Shown here one piece after another: positions 25,080 through 36,655 of a stretch of DNA of 64,000 nt; positions within the stretch are counted from its first letter, which is position 1, and each line of letters opens with the position of its first letter. This DNA comes from Primula veris. Lineage: Eukaryota; Streptophyta; Magnoliopsida; Ericales; Primulaceae. Below the pieces are notes generated by a model. The model ran no database searches. It worked only from the letters and a program-made list of their open reading frames with translations, and was not told the origin of the DNA. The translations under genes and the position numbers were made by a program. The stretch covers positions 47,078,795-47,142,794 of the forward strand of contig OY821740.1 in assembly GCA_963682055.1 (NCBI GenBank), in the 5' to 3' direction.

Positions 25080-26434
25080 TTCAATGCATGACGATAACTC
25101 GAAACCAAGAGAAGGATTTTTGGATTATACCAAGGGAAAAGGAAATGGTAATAATATCTATAATTATGGCTGAAGACAAGACGCCTTCAGTTTTGTAGAA
25201 CTCTTTGACAAATAACCAAGAAATTGCAATGTCGAAGACGTGCAATGGGTCATGGAATAATCTTCTTTCGCCAAACTTTATGGTCATCGCCCCAACATTC
25301 TCCTTAGTTAACCCCTTTGTAAATGTTATAACCCCGGCAATCAAACATTATTTACATAGTAGATATTTCTTTTAGGAAGCTGGGACTTGGGATAATACTT
25401 TAGGGAAATGGCAAAGAATCTAACCTTTAAGATTGTTTTTTATTAATGTATCGTAATCGTGTAATCATCGCTTTTAGGATGCTAGTATTCAAGCCAATGT
25501 TTTAGGGAAACTTTTGAGAAAATAATTAATGTATAGCAAACGTGTGATAATCGCTTTTAGGAAGCTAGTATTCAAACCAATGTAATAACTTCTCAGTTCT
25601 GTTGCTCTGTATAATTCACTTTCATGAATTCAACTTTTAATTTTGTATAATATGAAGTTGATGCAAAGGAGATGCATAGAAAAAACTTATTGATGCATCT
25701 CAGCTGTTGGATTTTCATCGAACGGCACGTGTCAACTTTGGCTGCTCCGGTTCCAACTGTATTTTTCTGGTTAATAATCAATGGTGATGAGTACTGAAAC
25801 TGCAATTTGACCCTGATACACTAATGTACAAAATTTATCATAGTAATTTACCCTAATTAATTAATAATATTGTCATCTACCACACTAAATATGCAGCTAT
25901 ACAACAAATCTATTTTTGCTTGAGCTTCAAGTAAAAAGTCCAAATTTAACTTGGCGGTTCTGCTGTACAACCCATGATGAATCCGGTACAACTGCCTAAT
26001 AAAATGCATACACCTTTGTAGGTATAGCTGCACTAAAAAAATCCGAATAAACTTAGAAATCCAAAGCCTTCTCTGCACAAAAAATATCAAGTGCATTAAA
26101 CTTAGAACTTCCATTCACTTGATATTTTCATTTCCAAACAGATTTTGGCAGCTTACTCAGGTTGTCGTCTGTTTCATGGCTTCAACAGCTTATAATACAT
26201 GTCCTGGGTTATCAGTGTGCCAATTGGGAGTATATGCCACAAGAAGGCATTGATTTATAAACACACCACTCGGATTGATATCTAACAACATGGTGAGCAC
26301 TTTTGAAAGAAAACTGCAAAATGGTACTCGAGCCAAATGGAAAATAATTTTAAATGCAGAAACCCTTTCTAAGCAGAAAGAATTTACATATTCTAAGGTA
26401 AATATAGCTTCTTTAAATTATGAGATGCACACAG
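25080..26434. other. convergent spacer between the DENN and WDR70 genes
   Basis: It must hold both 3' UTRs. A direct repeat with a TCGCTTTTAGGA core and CTAGTATTCAA lies at about 25465-25498 and 25549-25582. Minus-strand ORFs at 25081-25344 and 25857-26114 have no family resemblance, and I do not call them genes. Confidence 0.5.
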
Positions 26435-29400
26435 TTATTTCTCATCATCTTCCGAATCAGATTCTGCAAAAACAGTCTCAGGCTGTGTTTGTGCATATGC
26501 GGGTGCAATGAATTTGGGATCTTTTGCCGCAACATCTGCATATTTTAGAATAGCTTCTCTTGGATCTTCGTCCATCCACGTCTCCTTTATCAGACCTCCT
26601 TGCTGAAAAACACGCAGCACAAAAATTAAACCCACATCAGATACACACGCGCACACACAGATAACAACAAATACTAGGCATGATCGGTTAATATAGACCA
26701 TATCAATAAGAATCTAGTAGTATCCTAAAAGAAATAATAACATTGTAATTAAGCGTTTGGCTAATTACAACGTTTTAGTAAACAGTGTGGTAGTCTTGAT
26801 CCTCTTTAATAAATTTTTTTAGGATAACATTTTACGCTTACAGATCACAACTGCGGCACTCTTCCCGTGAGAGACAAATAGAGTAGGGTGCTAAAAGTCA
26901 TGTATACCCCTTCATTTCCTTTCTTATAGGGAGTGTGACTGTGTGAGAGGAAGAGAAAATTATGAAGTTATGAACTAGATTCATCAAGTCATCCTTAGTA
27001 TGTAATTTCACGCTCAGGGTAGAGTATTTCGAGTATCTTAGAGAAGAGTATTTCGGAAATGCATATTATAGTTGTAACTATCTGATCAGTCTGGTCTACG
27101 GCTCTGTTTTAAAATTTCGAAGCTCAAAAATATAGATTCAGAGCACAAAGCACTCCATGGAAAAGCTCAAAAAGTGCATGCTTTATTAAGCTTTTTACGT
27201 AAGAGCTTACGCTTTAGCGAAGCACTTGCACAAACGCTTCGAGCACACATTTAAATTTTTAAACATTGGTCTGCGGCTCTATGCTAGCCAAACATACTTA
27301 GACTAAAGACCTATCTGAAGCGACCAGCAAACGTTGAATATTGCAACTTCTGTGTTCTATGAAAATCTATCAAATCCCCTTTTAAAGAAACAAAAAAACA
27401 AAATTACCTTAAGAAGGTATTGAGTCAATAAACTTCCCTTAGTTGTACCAACTCTTCCACCGTGGCCAGGTCCATTCATAGGAACTTCAGGTTTATGAGA
27501 CTTGAATGGATCTTTCAGCATTTTCTCTCTCTGTCTTTTACGACTTGGCTGATCCCTGAACATTGGTAAAGCATGAGGGTTGTGTATCACAGGTTTTGCT
27601 TCAAAATCATCCATAGATTTTTTCCTCGGAGCACGTGCGACACAAGCAAGAGCGCCTCTCTCACTAATATTTGGGTCGTATAGCACGTGAGTTCCACCTT
27701 GGCTTTTATTCCCAGATGTCGCAAATACCTTGACAAAGTATAAATAAATAACTAACTTAGTACAGTATTGTCTTATACATCAGCATGCAGGTGATTACAT
27801 CTCTGTTATGATAAGTGAGCGGTGAGCCCAACTAGGCAGTTGCATTTTCTGCATCCCTCTGTACCCACCCACATCTATACAACTCGAAGAAACTCTATTT
27901 GGATCAGCTTATTTTAGGCCTTGTTTGGATGCAGCTTTTAGCTTATTCTGACCTCATATTTTTAAGCTTCTCATGGCCTTGTTTGCTTGCAATTTCTAGT
28001 TTATTCAAGCCTTGTTTGGTTGTAGCTTTTAAAGTCAGTTATTTATTTTTCTGTTGCTCAATAGGTGGGCTACATTTAGTTGACCAGCTTTAAAGCTGAC
28101 TTTTCTGTCTTTTTTGTCCTAAAAAGGCTAGAAGCTCTAAGCTGGATTGGCCCTGTTTTTTTTTTTAACATCATATAATCCTGCTTATTTGCATTCAAAA
28201 AGGTGCAACCAAACAATCCGTCAGGACAAAAGACCAGAAATTGCCAGGTTATAAACTTTGCTATTTTCCTCGGAATCGGATGTATTTGGGTGTCCAACTT
28301 AAACGATAAGCTTATCTGTTTTTTCTTTGCCTGCATAAATTACAACTTAATCTGGATGAACTCGTATTGTCGATCTTATTTGCTTAAAAATGGAAAACAA
28401 CAAGCCTTGAATTAGCTTTGTAAATTTGAACTTGGTAGTATTAACTTGCTAACGAAATTGGCATATATGATCAAGTGGAGGAAAAAGCAGGGAAACTAAC
28501 CTGGTTCAATTTGGGATGCCAAGCACATTGGACGACACTACCAGTAGGTGAAATCCCAACTCGTGAAATAAGTTCAAGTTTTTTTCTGTCATAAAAGCAT
28601 AATAATCCACCAGTTGGGCTCTCTCTTTCAACAGATGTTCCGGTAAGAAAAAGTTGCTCGTCGGGACTAAATGCAACATTTGTCTGCGCATAATTGTTTG
28701 GAAGATCTTCAAACACCTTAAGTGGCTCTTTAATTTTGCGCAGATCCCACACCTGATATAAATTACGCAAGCACATATTAGGTGTTTAACAAACAATGAG
28801 AAGATAGAAAACCTCAATAATGAACTGCAAAGCTTAAACAAACATATATGGATCTTTACCGTTTTAAACACCAACCTATACACAATGTCCAATACACTTC
28901 CGTTAATAAGCAGAAAACATACAGGTTAGTGTACGAAAGTGATAATTGCCCAATGGGCTATAGGTTGGTGTGGATAAGTAATAAAAACTACAGGTGGAGA
29001 AAATATAAAAACCAATTGGTTAGTGTACTAATTTCAATACATGATATGTTGAGTGCAAAATCGAAAAACTTGAAGAGGTTGGTATACAAACCAACTTATG
29101 CATACCTTCAATGTGCCATCACAGCTTCGCGAGAGCATAATCTGCCCATCACTAGAGAACTTAACACAAGTGATATCATCCGTATGACCTTTTTGAATGT
29201 ATATATCTGGCCTACTTCCCCACCCTGGTTTCAGGTTCCAAATCTGTCCGACAGATTCTTAAAAGAATTAGAGAACCACCAACTATAAATATGCATATGT
29301 ATGTAGATATAGATAGATGTATAAATAGAGAGATGTTAAGCACGTGGGTTTGCCCTTAGTATGCGCCACTGGTCACCAGGGTTTGATAGCTCCAAAATGA

Positions 29401-32400
29401 GGGTAATTCATTGTCAAAAGAGAGAGAGAGGCAAAAATACCTGTATAGAACCATCTCCAATGCCACCAGCAATGCTTTTTCCTTCAGAATCCCAAGCACA
29501 GGTGGTGACAGGAGTCCTAGACTGCCTGGCAAGTTTTGGTTTAATCACCTATAGAACATATTATGATTCTAATTAGATAAATATAATACCATTCCACGCA
29601 AAAGAAACTGAAATACGGAATGCATACTCCAATAAATGGACCATATTTCAAATCATCTCCAAACTCAACTAACATACTATTATCTCCATAATAATGTTGA
29701 GCACAGCAGAAAACAGATTTAACAATTAAATTGTCATAATTAATATAACAGCAGACAGAAAATACTTTCAAGCTATTTTTCACGTATACTGGGTGGACGT
29801 TTTCAGCAGCCCCGAGCTCCCAAGTTTACAATTACTCCCTCCGTCCCAAAATATTGGGGCTCTATGTATCTACGTGCAATTTTGACCGACAAATAACTCA
29901 TATCTAAGTTGTCAAAATCGAATTTTTCAAAAGTTAATCACATAGTTCAAATGTTAAACTATATGAACAAATTTTAAAAATTTATATTTCAACAATTTAA
30001 GCACAAGATATTTGCCGGTCAAAGTTGCACGTAGATACGTAGAACCCCAATATTTTGGGACGAAGGAAGTAACTAAGCAAACACAAATTTCTTTGTTTGT
30101 AGCCATTTTAGTTATAAGGAATCACAAAAAAAAAAGCATAATCTCACTACAATGTCCAATATACGTCAAGACAAATTACAATTAAATGCAGAAACTTATA
30201 CCTGCTTTTGACTTTTAAAATCATTCACATCCCATATACGTAACGAGCCATCCTCAGATGAAGTCAAAATCGTCTCCCTTTTGGTAGGGTTCCACTCGCC
30301 ACAGCTCAATCCAGTTATATGACCTTTAGTGTTCTTCAGGTCACGTATATACATATCACCCTTCACAAACTCGCCAAGAGTAAGCCCATCTCTGTCGTAA
30401 ATCTAGTATACAGAGGCAAAAACAATTGTAAGAAAACCCGAAATATGAACCAGAAGCAAAAGACACCAAATAGATTTAATTACACTTTTGTACACTAACG
30501 CGTCACCAGATTTACATTTGTTGACAAAACTATTAAATTATGCAGTACACTAACCTTACAGATCTCAACACATTTAGTAAACATAGTGTACTGAATCGAA
30601 AAAATTCATAAGTTGGGTGACTATATAGTTACTAGAACAAGAAATTTTAAACACAACTGTATCATTTTTATTTATATATTTTGTACCCTATTCAATTCCA
30701 TTCTTCCAATTTAGTCCTATAATTATTTTTTATATTCCTCCCTGATCTGTGTTTTCAGAGGTAGTGACTAAAATCGTTAAGAAAGTTAGGGAATATATCA
30801 CCTCGGTATACCAAATTATGCACATTTAACAATTAGTGTACCATGCTACTAAGTTCCACAATTTAGACACCAATCCAACCAAAAGATTCACCTTGAAAGC
30901 AATGTTTATGTAATAATTGTGCGAAATGTCGGTGTCTAAAGACCCAACAGATAACTAGTATACACACACTAAAAGTTAATACCTTTCAATTTTGATACGT
31001 TGGAGAATTAATCGTTCGTTATTCTGTAGATTAGGTGTATAATTAATTTTTTATAAATTGTGAACTTTAATACAGTATGGAGTACTAATCATTAAAAGAT
31101 GTTAGGTCGGTGGAAAAATAATACTTTTCAGAAACGTAACTGTTACTAATTGCAAAAGTTTGTAGGTTGATGAGTGGTATCAAATATGGAAGTATGTTAA
31201 TGACAAAACTGACATTTCCCCAGCCAAATATATAAACTGTGTATATACAGTACCTTTGCTGTTGCTGAGCCACTAACGCATAAGAACCTATCTGCGGTTG
31301 GGCTCCAACTAAGAGTGCGAACTTGGTGCCCTTCAAACGGTTCGAGTTGTCTAAAGGAATTTAAGCGAGCATTCATTCCTTGAAAATCATACATACGTAC
31401 TGTATAGTCGTAACTTCCGGATAGGACTCTTGATCCTGTAGGATCTATAGCAAGAGCTGAAACAACCTATTCAATGCATTAAACAAAATCCCAGTCAGGG
31501 AAAAACCTTGAAACCAACAAATTTATAAATGTGTGACAAGAAATTGGCACGAAACGTCACACATGTTTCAATAATTGTGTATTTGTAAGTCTTTTCAAAT
31601 ACAGGGAATCCTGTTCGACTTTATCTATTCAAGAATTAAAAAAGAATGGGTGGATTCTACTAGAGAGGAGTAATCTGTAATTCAATATTTTCCTACTTCT
31701 CGAGTGTGGTGCCTGATAAGCATTCACACTATTTCCTATAGGTTGATTTGCCTCATGGCCAACCCTGCATCTAAAGAATGCTAAACACAAATACGCAAAT
31801 AGGTTTATGAGAAAAAGCTACATAGTCATAAATTATTCAGTAAAGTGTAATGGAAACAAGAATTATGTAATTATAATTAGCGGTTACACGAAATTGATGC
31901 TTTTGGTGAATTTAGTGAATGTTCGCCAAGAAACAGTTCATTGAATTTAGTATAAGCAAGAAAAAAGCTGTTCATTGCATTGAAAGAAAACCCGCTCAGA
32001 GAAAAACCTTGAAACCAAGATATTAGGAATATGTGCCAAGAAACTGGCACATCGAAATTGCAGAAGTCTAACATGTTTCATCAACTGTAGATTTGTTGCT
32101 GTCTTTCGGAATTCAGACACAGTAAACCCTGTTCAGATACAGTAATTGGTATTTTCTTATTTTCCACCTTCTCTAGTGCAGTACATACATATAGTACAAA
32201 AATCACACTATTTAACTAATGGCTGATTTTCCTCGCAGCCAACTCCTCATCTAAAGAATTCTAAGAAATAAATATCAAATATGCGAATAAGAGTGTGAGA
32301 AAGTAGCTACATTAAAAGAAAAACATAGCCATATATTATTCTGTATAGTGTTGCGGCAACACGGTTTCTGTAATTTTAAGTGACCGTCTCATGCATTTGA

Positions 32401-33681
32401 TGCTCTTTTACAAACCCGAACCGAGTATTTGCCAACTAAACAAAGGGCTTTATAGCTGCATCTCTTAAGAAAATAAGCCTGTTTTGTTTGGGAAAAAAAC
32501 CCGTTTAGTACCCCATCTTATCACCTTTTAACAATTGAGTACCCAACGTACCAGTTTTCTCAATTTGGTACCCTACTTTACTGTTTCATATCAAATCCGG
32601 TCTGTTTCTATTTGGAAAAAAAAAACGTCAAGTACCATGTCCTACCAACTTTCACCAATTTGGTACCCAACTTATAATGCATGTTCTGAAACTAGTACCA
32701 TATCTTACCAACTTTTCCATTTTAATACCTAACTTATAATGCACGTGCCGAAATACCTGCCGCATAAATGGACCAAGTGACTTGATTGTAATTCGAACAG
32801 TCAGGTTGGGTATCGAAATGAAGAAGCTGAAACGTTCAGTACCTAATTGCTAATTGTTAAAAGCTGGTAGGATGGGTTGGTATATGATTTTTTTCTCCTT
32901 TTGTTTGTAATATAAGCAAGCGGAGAGAGTTTAAACTTTAAATTGCTTAGCTAAAAAGCTTAAAAAGAAAGCTCCCGCCTATTAAACTCTTCGATCAATG
33001 AACACAATACGATTATTCCTAACAGAAACGGAGAATAAAACCTAAAACGGGAACCAAAACAGTATATCAGTACGATCAAAGAATACAGTACGTACGATTA
33101 CTAACAGATACGGAGATTAAATCCTAAAACCGGAACCAAAGCAGCATATCATTACATTTACATACTAACTACGAATAATAATAAAAATAATAATAAGCAC
33201 AATTACTAATTAGCAAGTAACCTACCTTCATGTGACCCTTCAACACGATCTCGTTACTTAACGGCAACCTATACACATTCTCCTCTTCATCTTCCTCATC
33301 CGCCACGTCATCACTAAACACCGGTCTAGGAGGCCCGATCATCTCATCCTCGTCACCGTCCACCACGTCATCACCAAACACCGGCCTCGGAGGCCCAATT
33401 AACTCATCCTCCGCCACGTCATCAGTAACCAAAGGCCGAGGCGGCCCAATTATATCCTCCTCATCTTCTTCCTCAGGTCGAGGCGGGCAAATTACAGGCC
33501 CAACTTTAGATGGGCCCAATAAGGGGGGTTCGGGATTAGACGGGCCTGATAAGGTGCCCGTTACGCGGCGGGTGAATTTATGGATGGTTTCGAGAGGGGT
33601 GGCGGATTTCGATTGTTTGCCGAAGGATAATGGGAAGTGAGCTCGGACACCCTCGTATATCTCCTCTTCTTCCTCTTCCAT
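26435..33681 (-). CDS. WDR70: WDR70-type WD40 repeat protein (8 exons, 618 aa)
   Basis: Exons, in transcript order: 33681-33226, 31466-31254, 30402-30202, 29548-29441, 29243-29106, 28752-28501, 27728-27408, 26602-26435. They total 1857 nt, all GT-AG and phase 0. Residues 1-140 are acidic, with repeated IGPPRP motifs (three copies plus an ICPPRP). WD40 repeats follow from about residue 145 to 470 (VLSGSYDYTVRMYDFQGM, LTSSEDGSLRIWDVN, IAGGIGDGSIQIWNLKPGWG, LSRSCDGTLKVWDLRKIKEP). The C-terminal tail is basic, then acidic (PSRKRQREKMLKDPFKSHKP, ending SDSEDDEK). The order matches WDR70, a nuclear protein linked to chromatin and the DNA-damage response in animals and yeast; its role in plants is inferred. 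The start ATG opens an acidic run and has no upstream in-frame alternative that I can support. Confidence 0.94.
27917..28218. mobile_element. nested MITEs, GTTGCAGC family, in WDR70 intron 6
   Basis: Three starts occur in series: GGCCTTGTTTGGATGCAGCTT at 27917, a degenerate GGCCTTGTTTGCTTGC at about 27976, and GCCTTGTTTGGTTGTAGCTT at about 28012. There is one matching end, GGTGCAACCAAACAATCC, at about 28218. This looks like insertion into an older copy or internal duplication of the end. Confidence 0.65.
28860..29100. repeat. dispersed intronic repeat (TTAGTGTAC family), WDR70 intron 5
   Basis: It contains ACAGGTTAGTGTACGAAAGT, TATAGGTTGGTGT and TTGGTTAGTGTACTAA in series. Related strings occur in DENN introns 6 and 7 and in WDR70 intron 2. 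No clear ends or target duplication are visible. Confidence 0.5.
29835..30069. mobile_element. Stowaway MITE (235 bp) in WDR70 intron 3
   Basis: The left end is CTCCCTCCGTCCCAAAATAT; the complement of the right end is CTTCCTTCGTCCCAAAATAT. TA dinucleotides flank both ends. The conserved CTCCCTCCGTCCC end and TA target site define Stowaway (Tc1/mariner) MITEs. Inner repeats extend the inverted symmetry (GTGCAATTTTGACCG against CGGTCAAAGTTGCAC). It has no ORF. Confidence 0.93.
30470..30960. repeat. dispersed intronic repeat (TTAGTGTAC family), WDR70 intron 2
   Basis: The opening TACACTTTTGTACACTAACG and the later AACAATTAGTGTACCATG, AATTTAGACACCAATCC match, in inverse orientation, the interior of DENN intron 7 (ATTGGTTTCCAAATTGC, AGTATGGTGTACTTATTG). 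It is non-coding. Confidence 0.55.
31470..32130. repeat. diverged direct duplication in WDR70 intron 1
   Basis: Copy one (about 31480-31640) and copy two (about 31975-32130) share GAAAAACCTTGAAACCAA, AAGAAATTGGCAC / AAGAAACTGGCAC, ACATGTTTCA and AACCCTGTTC-like strings in the same order. Confidence 0.6.
32500..32890. mobile_element. inverted-repeat element (about 390 bp) in WDR70 intron 1
   Basis: The left arm has CCCATCTTATCACC, TTTTAACAATTGAGTACCC. The complement of the right arm has CCCATCCTACCAGC, TTTTAACAATTAGCAATTAGG. Between them, GTACC...TATCTTACCAACTTTT and ACTTATAATGCA occur twice. It is non-coding; the superfamily is not clear. Confidence 0.5.
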
Positions 33682-34221
33682 TTATAATTTAATTCTCTCA
33701 ATTTCTGTATATTTGTAATTGATTTCTAGGGTTTTGTATTTTTTGGCTATGGTAGATGGACTCTGTTTGGATTGAGTTTTTTTTTTTTTTTTTTTATATG
33801 TTCATTCGTGATTTTTATCTAATCAGTGGGAGCACTCGTTATTGAAAATAAAATAAAAAACGTTACTATGACATGGATTTCTATATCAACCATAGTCTGT
33901 GATATATGAAAAGTAATGGAGCTACGTGTATCTGCAATTTTTATCGACAAATAATTTATATCTAATTTGTTAAAATCGAATTTATTAAAAATTAATCATA
34001 TGGTTCAAATGTTAAACTATATGAATAAATTTTAATAATTTAGATATATTTATCGGTCAAAGTTGCACGTAAATACATAGAGCCCCAATATTTTAGAACG
34101 GATAGAGTAATTTATAGGAGAAATTATAAATATGGTCCAAAGTAGAAAAATACTTTAGTATACTATCTTTTGATCAAAATATTTTTTAATATAGTATTTG
34201 ATTTTAATCATTGTGATAGTC

Positions 34222-34281
34222 GAGAGACTCATTAGCCATTGATATGCATTGGAGAGACTCATTAGCCATTCATATGCATTG
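34222..34281. repeat. 30-bp tandem duplication
   Basis: GAGAGACTCATTAGCCATT followed by a GATATGCATTG / CATATGCATTG end, present twice head to tail with one mismatch. Confidence 0.95.
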
Positions 34282-35422
34282 GTTAAATGAATGTGAGCGG
34301 TGCATATATGTGTGTCAAAAAGTTTATAATTATATAATTATTGTGGTATACAATTAGTAGGAGCACCCATTGTTGAAAATTAAAAGAAATTAGAGTATAT
34401 GAATTTCTATAATGTCATTATCACACCATAGTCTATGATATATGATGGGAATTACCCATATCGTTATTGTATTGATTTATAGGGGAAATAAAAAATATGG
34501 TCAAAAGTAGAAAAATACTTTAGTTTAATAGACTATATTCTGTTTCAAATATATTTTATGATTGTTATATTATAATAGAATAATATCACTATTTTTAAGG
34601 GATAAGCATGTCAGAATATAAACAAAGTAACCCGGTATTTAGAAATGGGTAAGTAGTAATTATCCAAGCAATTACGTTAAAAAAAGTTACCATTACAATA
34701 AAAAGTGTCCACGCGTTTGTCGCCTAGTGGCTCGTTCAATCCACGCGAATTCATATGCTCAAGTCGCAATTTACTTTCTTAAAGAAACCCCATTAAAACT
34801 CACATGGCTAATGACAACGATGATTTCTAAGTTTTATATAAAATTCTATTTGACTCTATACTTTCAAGGATAAAGTATCTAAGTTTTGAACAAATAACAT
34901 AAGTTGTGCTTGTCATCATTTCAAACATGTATGTATGATTTTAAATAATAACAAAGTGATATAGTGACGGAGCTAAAATGTTGATGTGACTGGTGCTGAA
35001 TCACATGTGCAAACTATTTTTTTAATTATGTAGGATGCTGAAAGCCTATGTAATATTCAAATTTTTACTAAAATATATAAAAATTTTAAGTATTTTCTCA
35101 ACGTAGGGTGTTTTAGCCATTTTTAACCCATAGCTATTTCCTCCTCTGATTAGTGACCAATGTATAATAAAACTGGGGGTAATATATTATTTGAAATCGA
35201 ATACCAATTGTGTCTTTTAATATCACTTTGTTTTTATAAGGGACTTTTTAATTGTGAAAATTTAAAGCCAATTTTTATTGTAATACATCGCATTTGGTGG
35301 ACCAACATTGGTTGTTTACCTGACCTCGAAATCAAAAACCTTGTTAAATCAAGCTACTTATTCCCAGAAGAATTCAAATGACTGCACAAAGGTTCAAGCT
35401 AAACAATTCTTAATAAATCATA

Positions 35423-35684
35423 CTTCATTCGTGTCTAAATAAGTGTCCATTATTCTATATTTGGTTGTCCCAAAATAAGTGTTCACTTTGTTAATTTATC
35501 AATGAAAAAAATGATAAAAGTACTATATTATCCTTAAATATTGCAATGAATATATTTCTAAAATTGACAATAATAATTATTTAATTTAAATTAGACCTAT
35601 ATTTGTAACTTTCAATCACAATTAACGATAAATCTTAATATTTATCAAAATCCAAAAATGACACTTAAAAAAGAATAGAAGGAG
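35423..35684. mobile_element. Stowaway-like MITE (262 bp)
   Basis: The left end is CTTCATTCGTGTCTAAATAA; the complement of the right end is CTCCTTCTATTCTTTTTTAA. Both continue into AAGTGTC. TA flanks each end (35421-35422, 35685-35686). It is non-coding and diverged. Confidence 0.8.
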
Positions 35685-36655
35685 TACAATAAAAAATTGT
35701 TTGATCATAAAAAAGTTTGTTTATGTGTATCAAGATAAAATAAAACAAAACAGCTACTCAAGTTATAGTTTTACGGCTCATACATTGTCCATCCGGTACT
35801 GAAAATCCGACTATGTTTTCTTTAATATAAAACACATTCTCAGCTGGAGTACGAGTAAGGCTAAAATACGTCTATGGATTATAAAGAAAGCTTACAAAAA
35901 TCACTTTCAACTTAAAACAGGGATAATATTTAACACTTCTAAAACTATAAGGGACTATTATTGAAAATAAACCTATTTTCACCGTCTCGTTTCGTTTCTT
36001 GGTCCCCAATATATACATACACCTTCTATAGATATATATATATATTTACTTACAGCTGATTATGTTAATCGGTATTAATTAGGGGTAATCTTTTTGTACC
36101 GATTTATACCAATCGATCGTTTTTCGAACCAAACCAATCAAGTCGGTATTAAAAGTTTGGTATACCGACATTACGCTACGGTATAACCGAACCAATGTTT
36201 GAAAGTCGGTTCGATTTCGGTATTCATTTAGTGAGTTCGGTATGATACCGATTTAAACCGAAATATTAAAATATACTATATAGACTAATAGACTAAAATA
36301 CATATATGCACTTAATTATTAATATTATTATAATATAGTTATATTACCCTCTAGTAAATATTTATAACATTTTTATTTATTTATAACATTTACTAAAAAT
36401 ATCTAGTATTGTTTAATCTTTTATGAAAAAACAATAAATATAATAATAATATAAATAAATATATTTTTTTAATCTATTGTTTTTAAAACTCTATACTATA
36501 TATTTTTTTTTTTTCAATAAGGAAGGATTTTTCTTTATAAAAAAAATAAAATCTAAAGTCTTAATCGCCTTTTTAAAACAAATATTCTACGCGGGGGTTA
36601 CTTTCGTCTCTCTCTCTCTATATATAATAATATATATATATATATATAGCTGAAG

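Larger units (their letters stand above)
33682..36655. other. intergenic region between divergent WDR70 and PCS genes
   Basis: This spacer must carry both promoters. It holds a decayed Stowaway-like copy at about 33916-34108 related to the one at 29835, a 30-bp tandem duplication at 34222-34281, a Stowaway-like element at 35423-35684, a patch of CCGATTTATACCAATCG / GGTATACCG repeats at about 36095-36270, and a CT/TA microsatellite directly before the phytochelatin synthase start. There is no gene. Confidence 0.6.

Noticed and set aside
25081..25344. 87-codon minus-strand ORF just after the DENN stop codon
   Set aside because: No recognised domain, and it lies in the likely 3' UTR of the DENN gene.
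28848..29288. 146-codon plus-strand ORF
   Set aside because: A shadow of WDR70 exon 5 and of an intronic repeat on the opposite strand.
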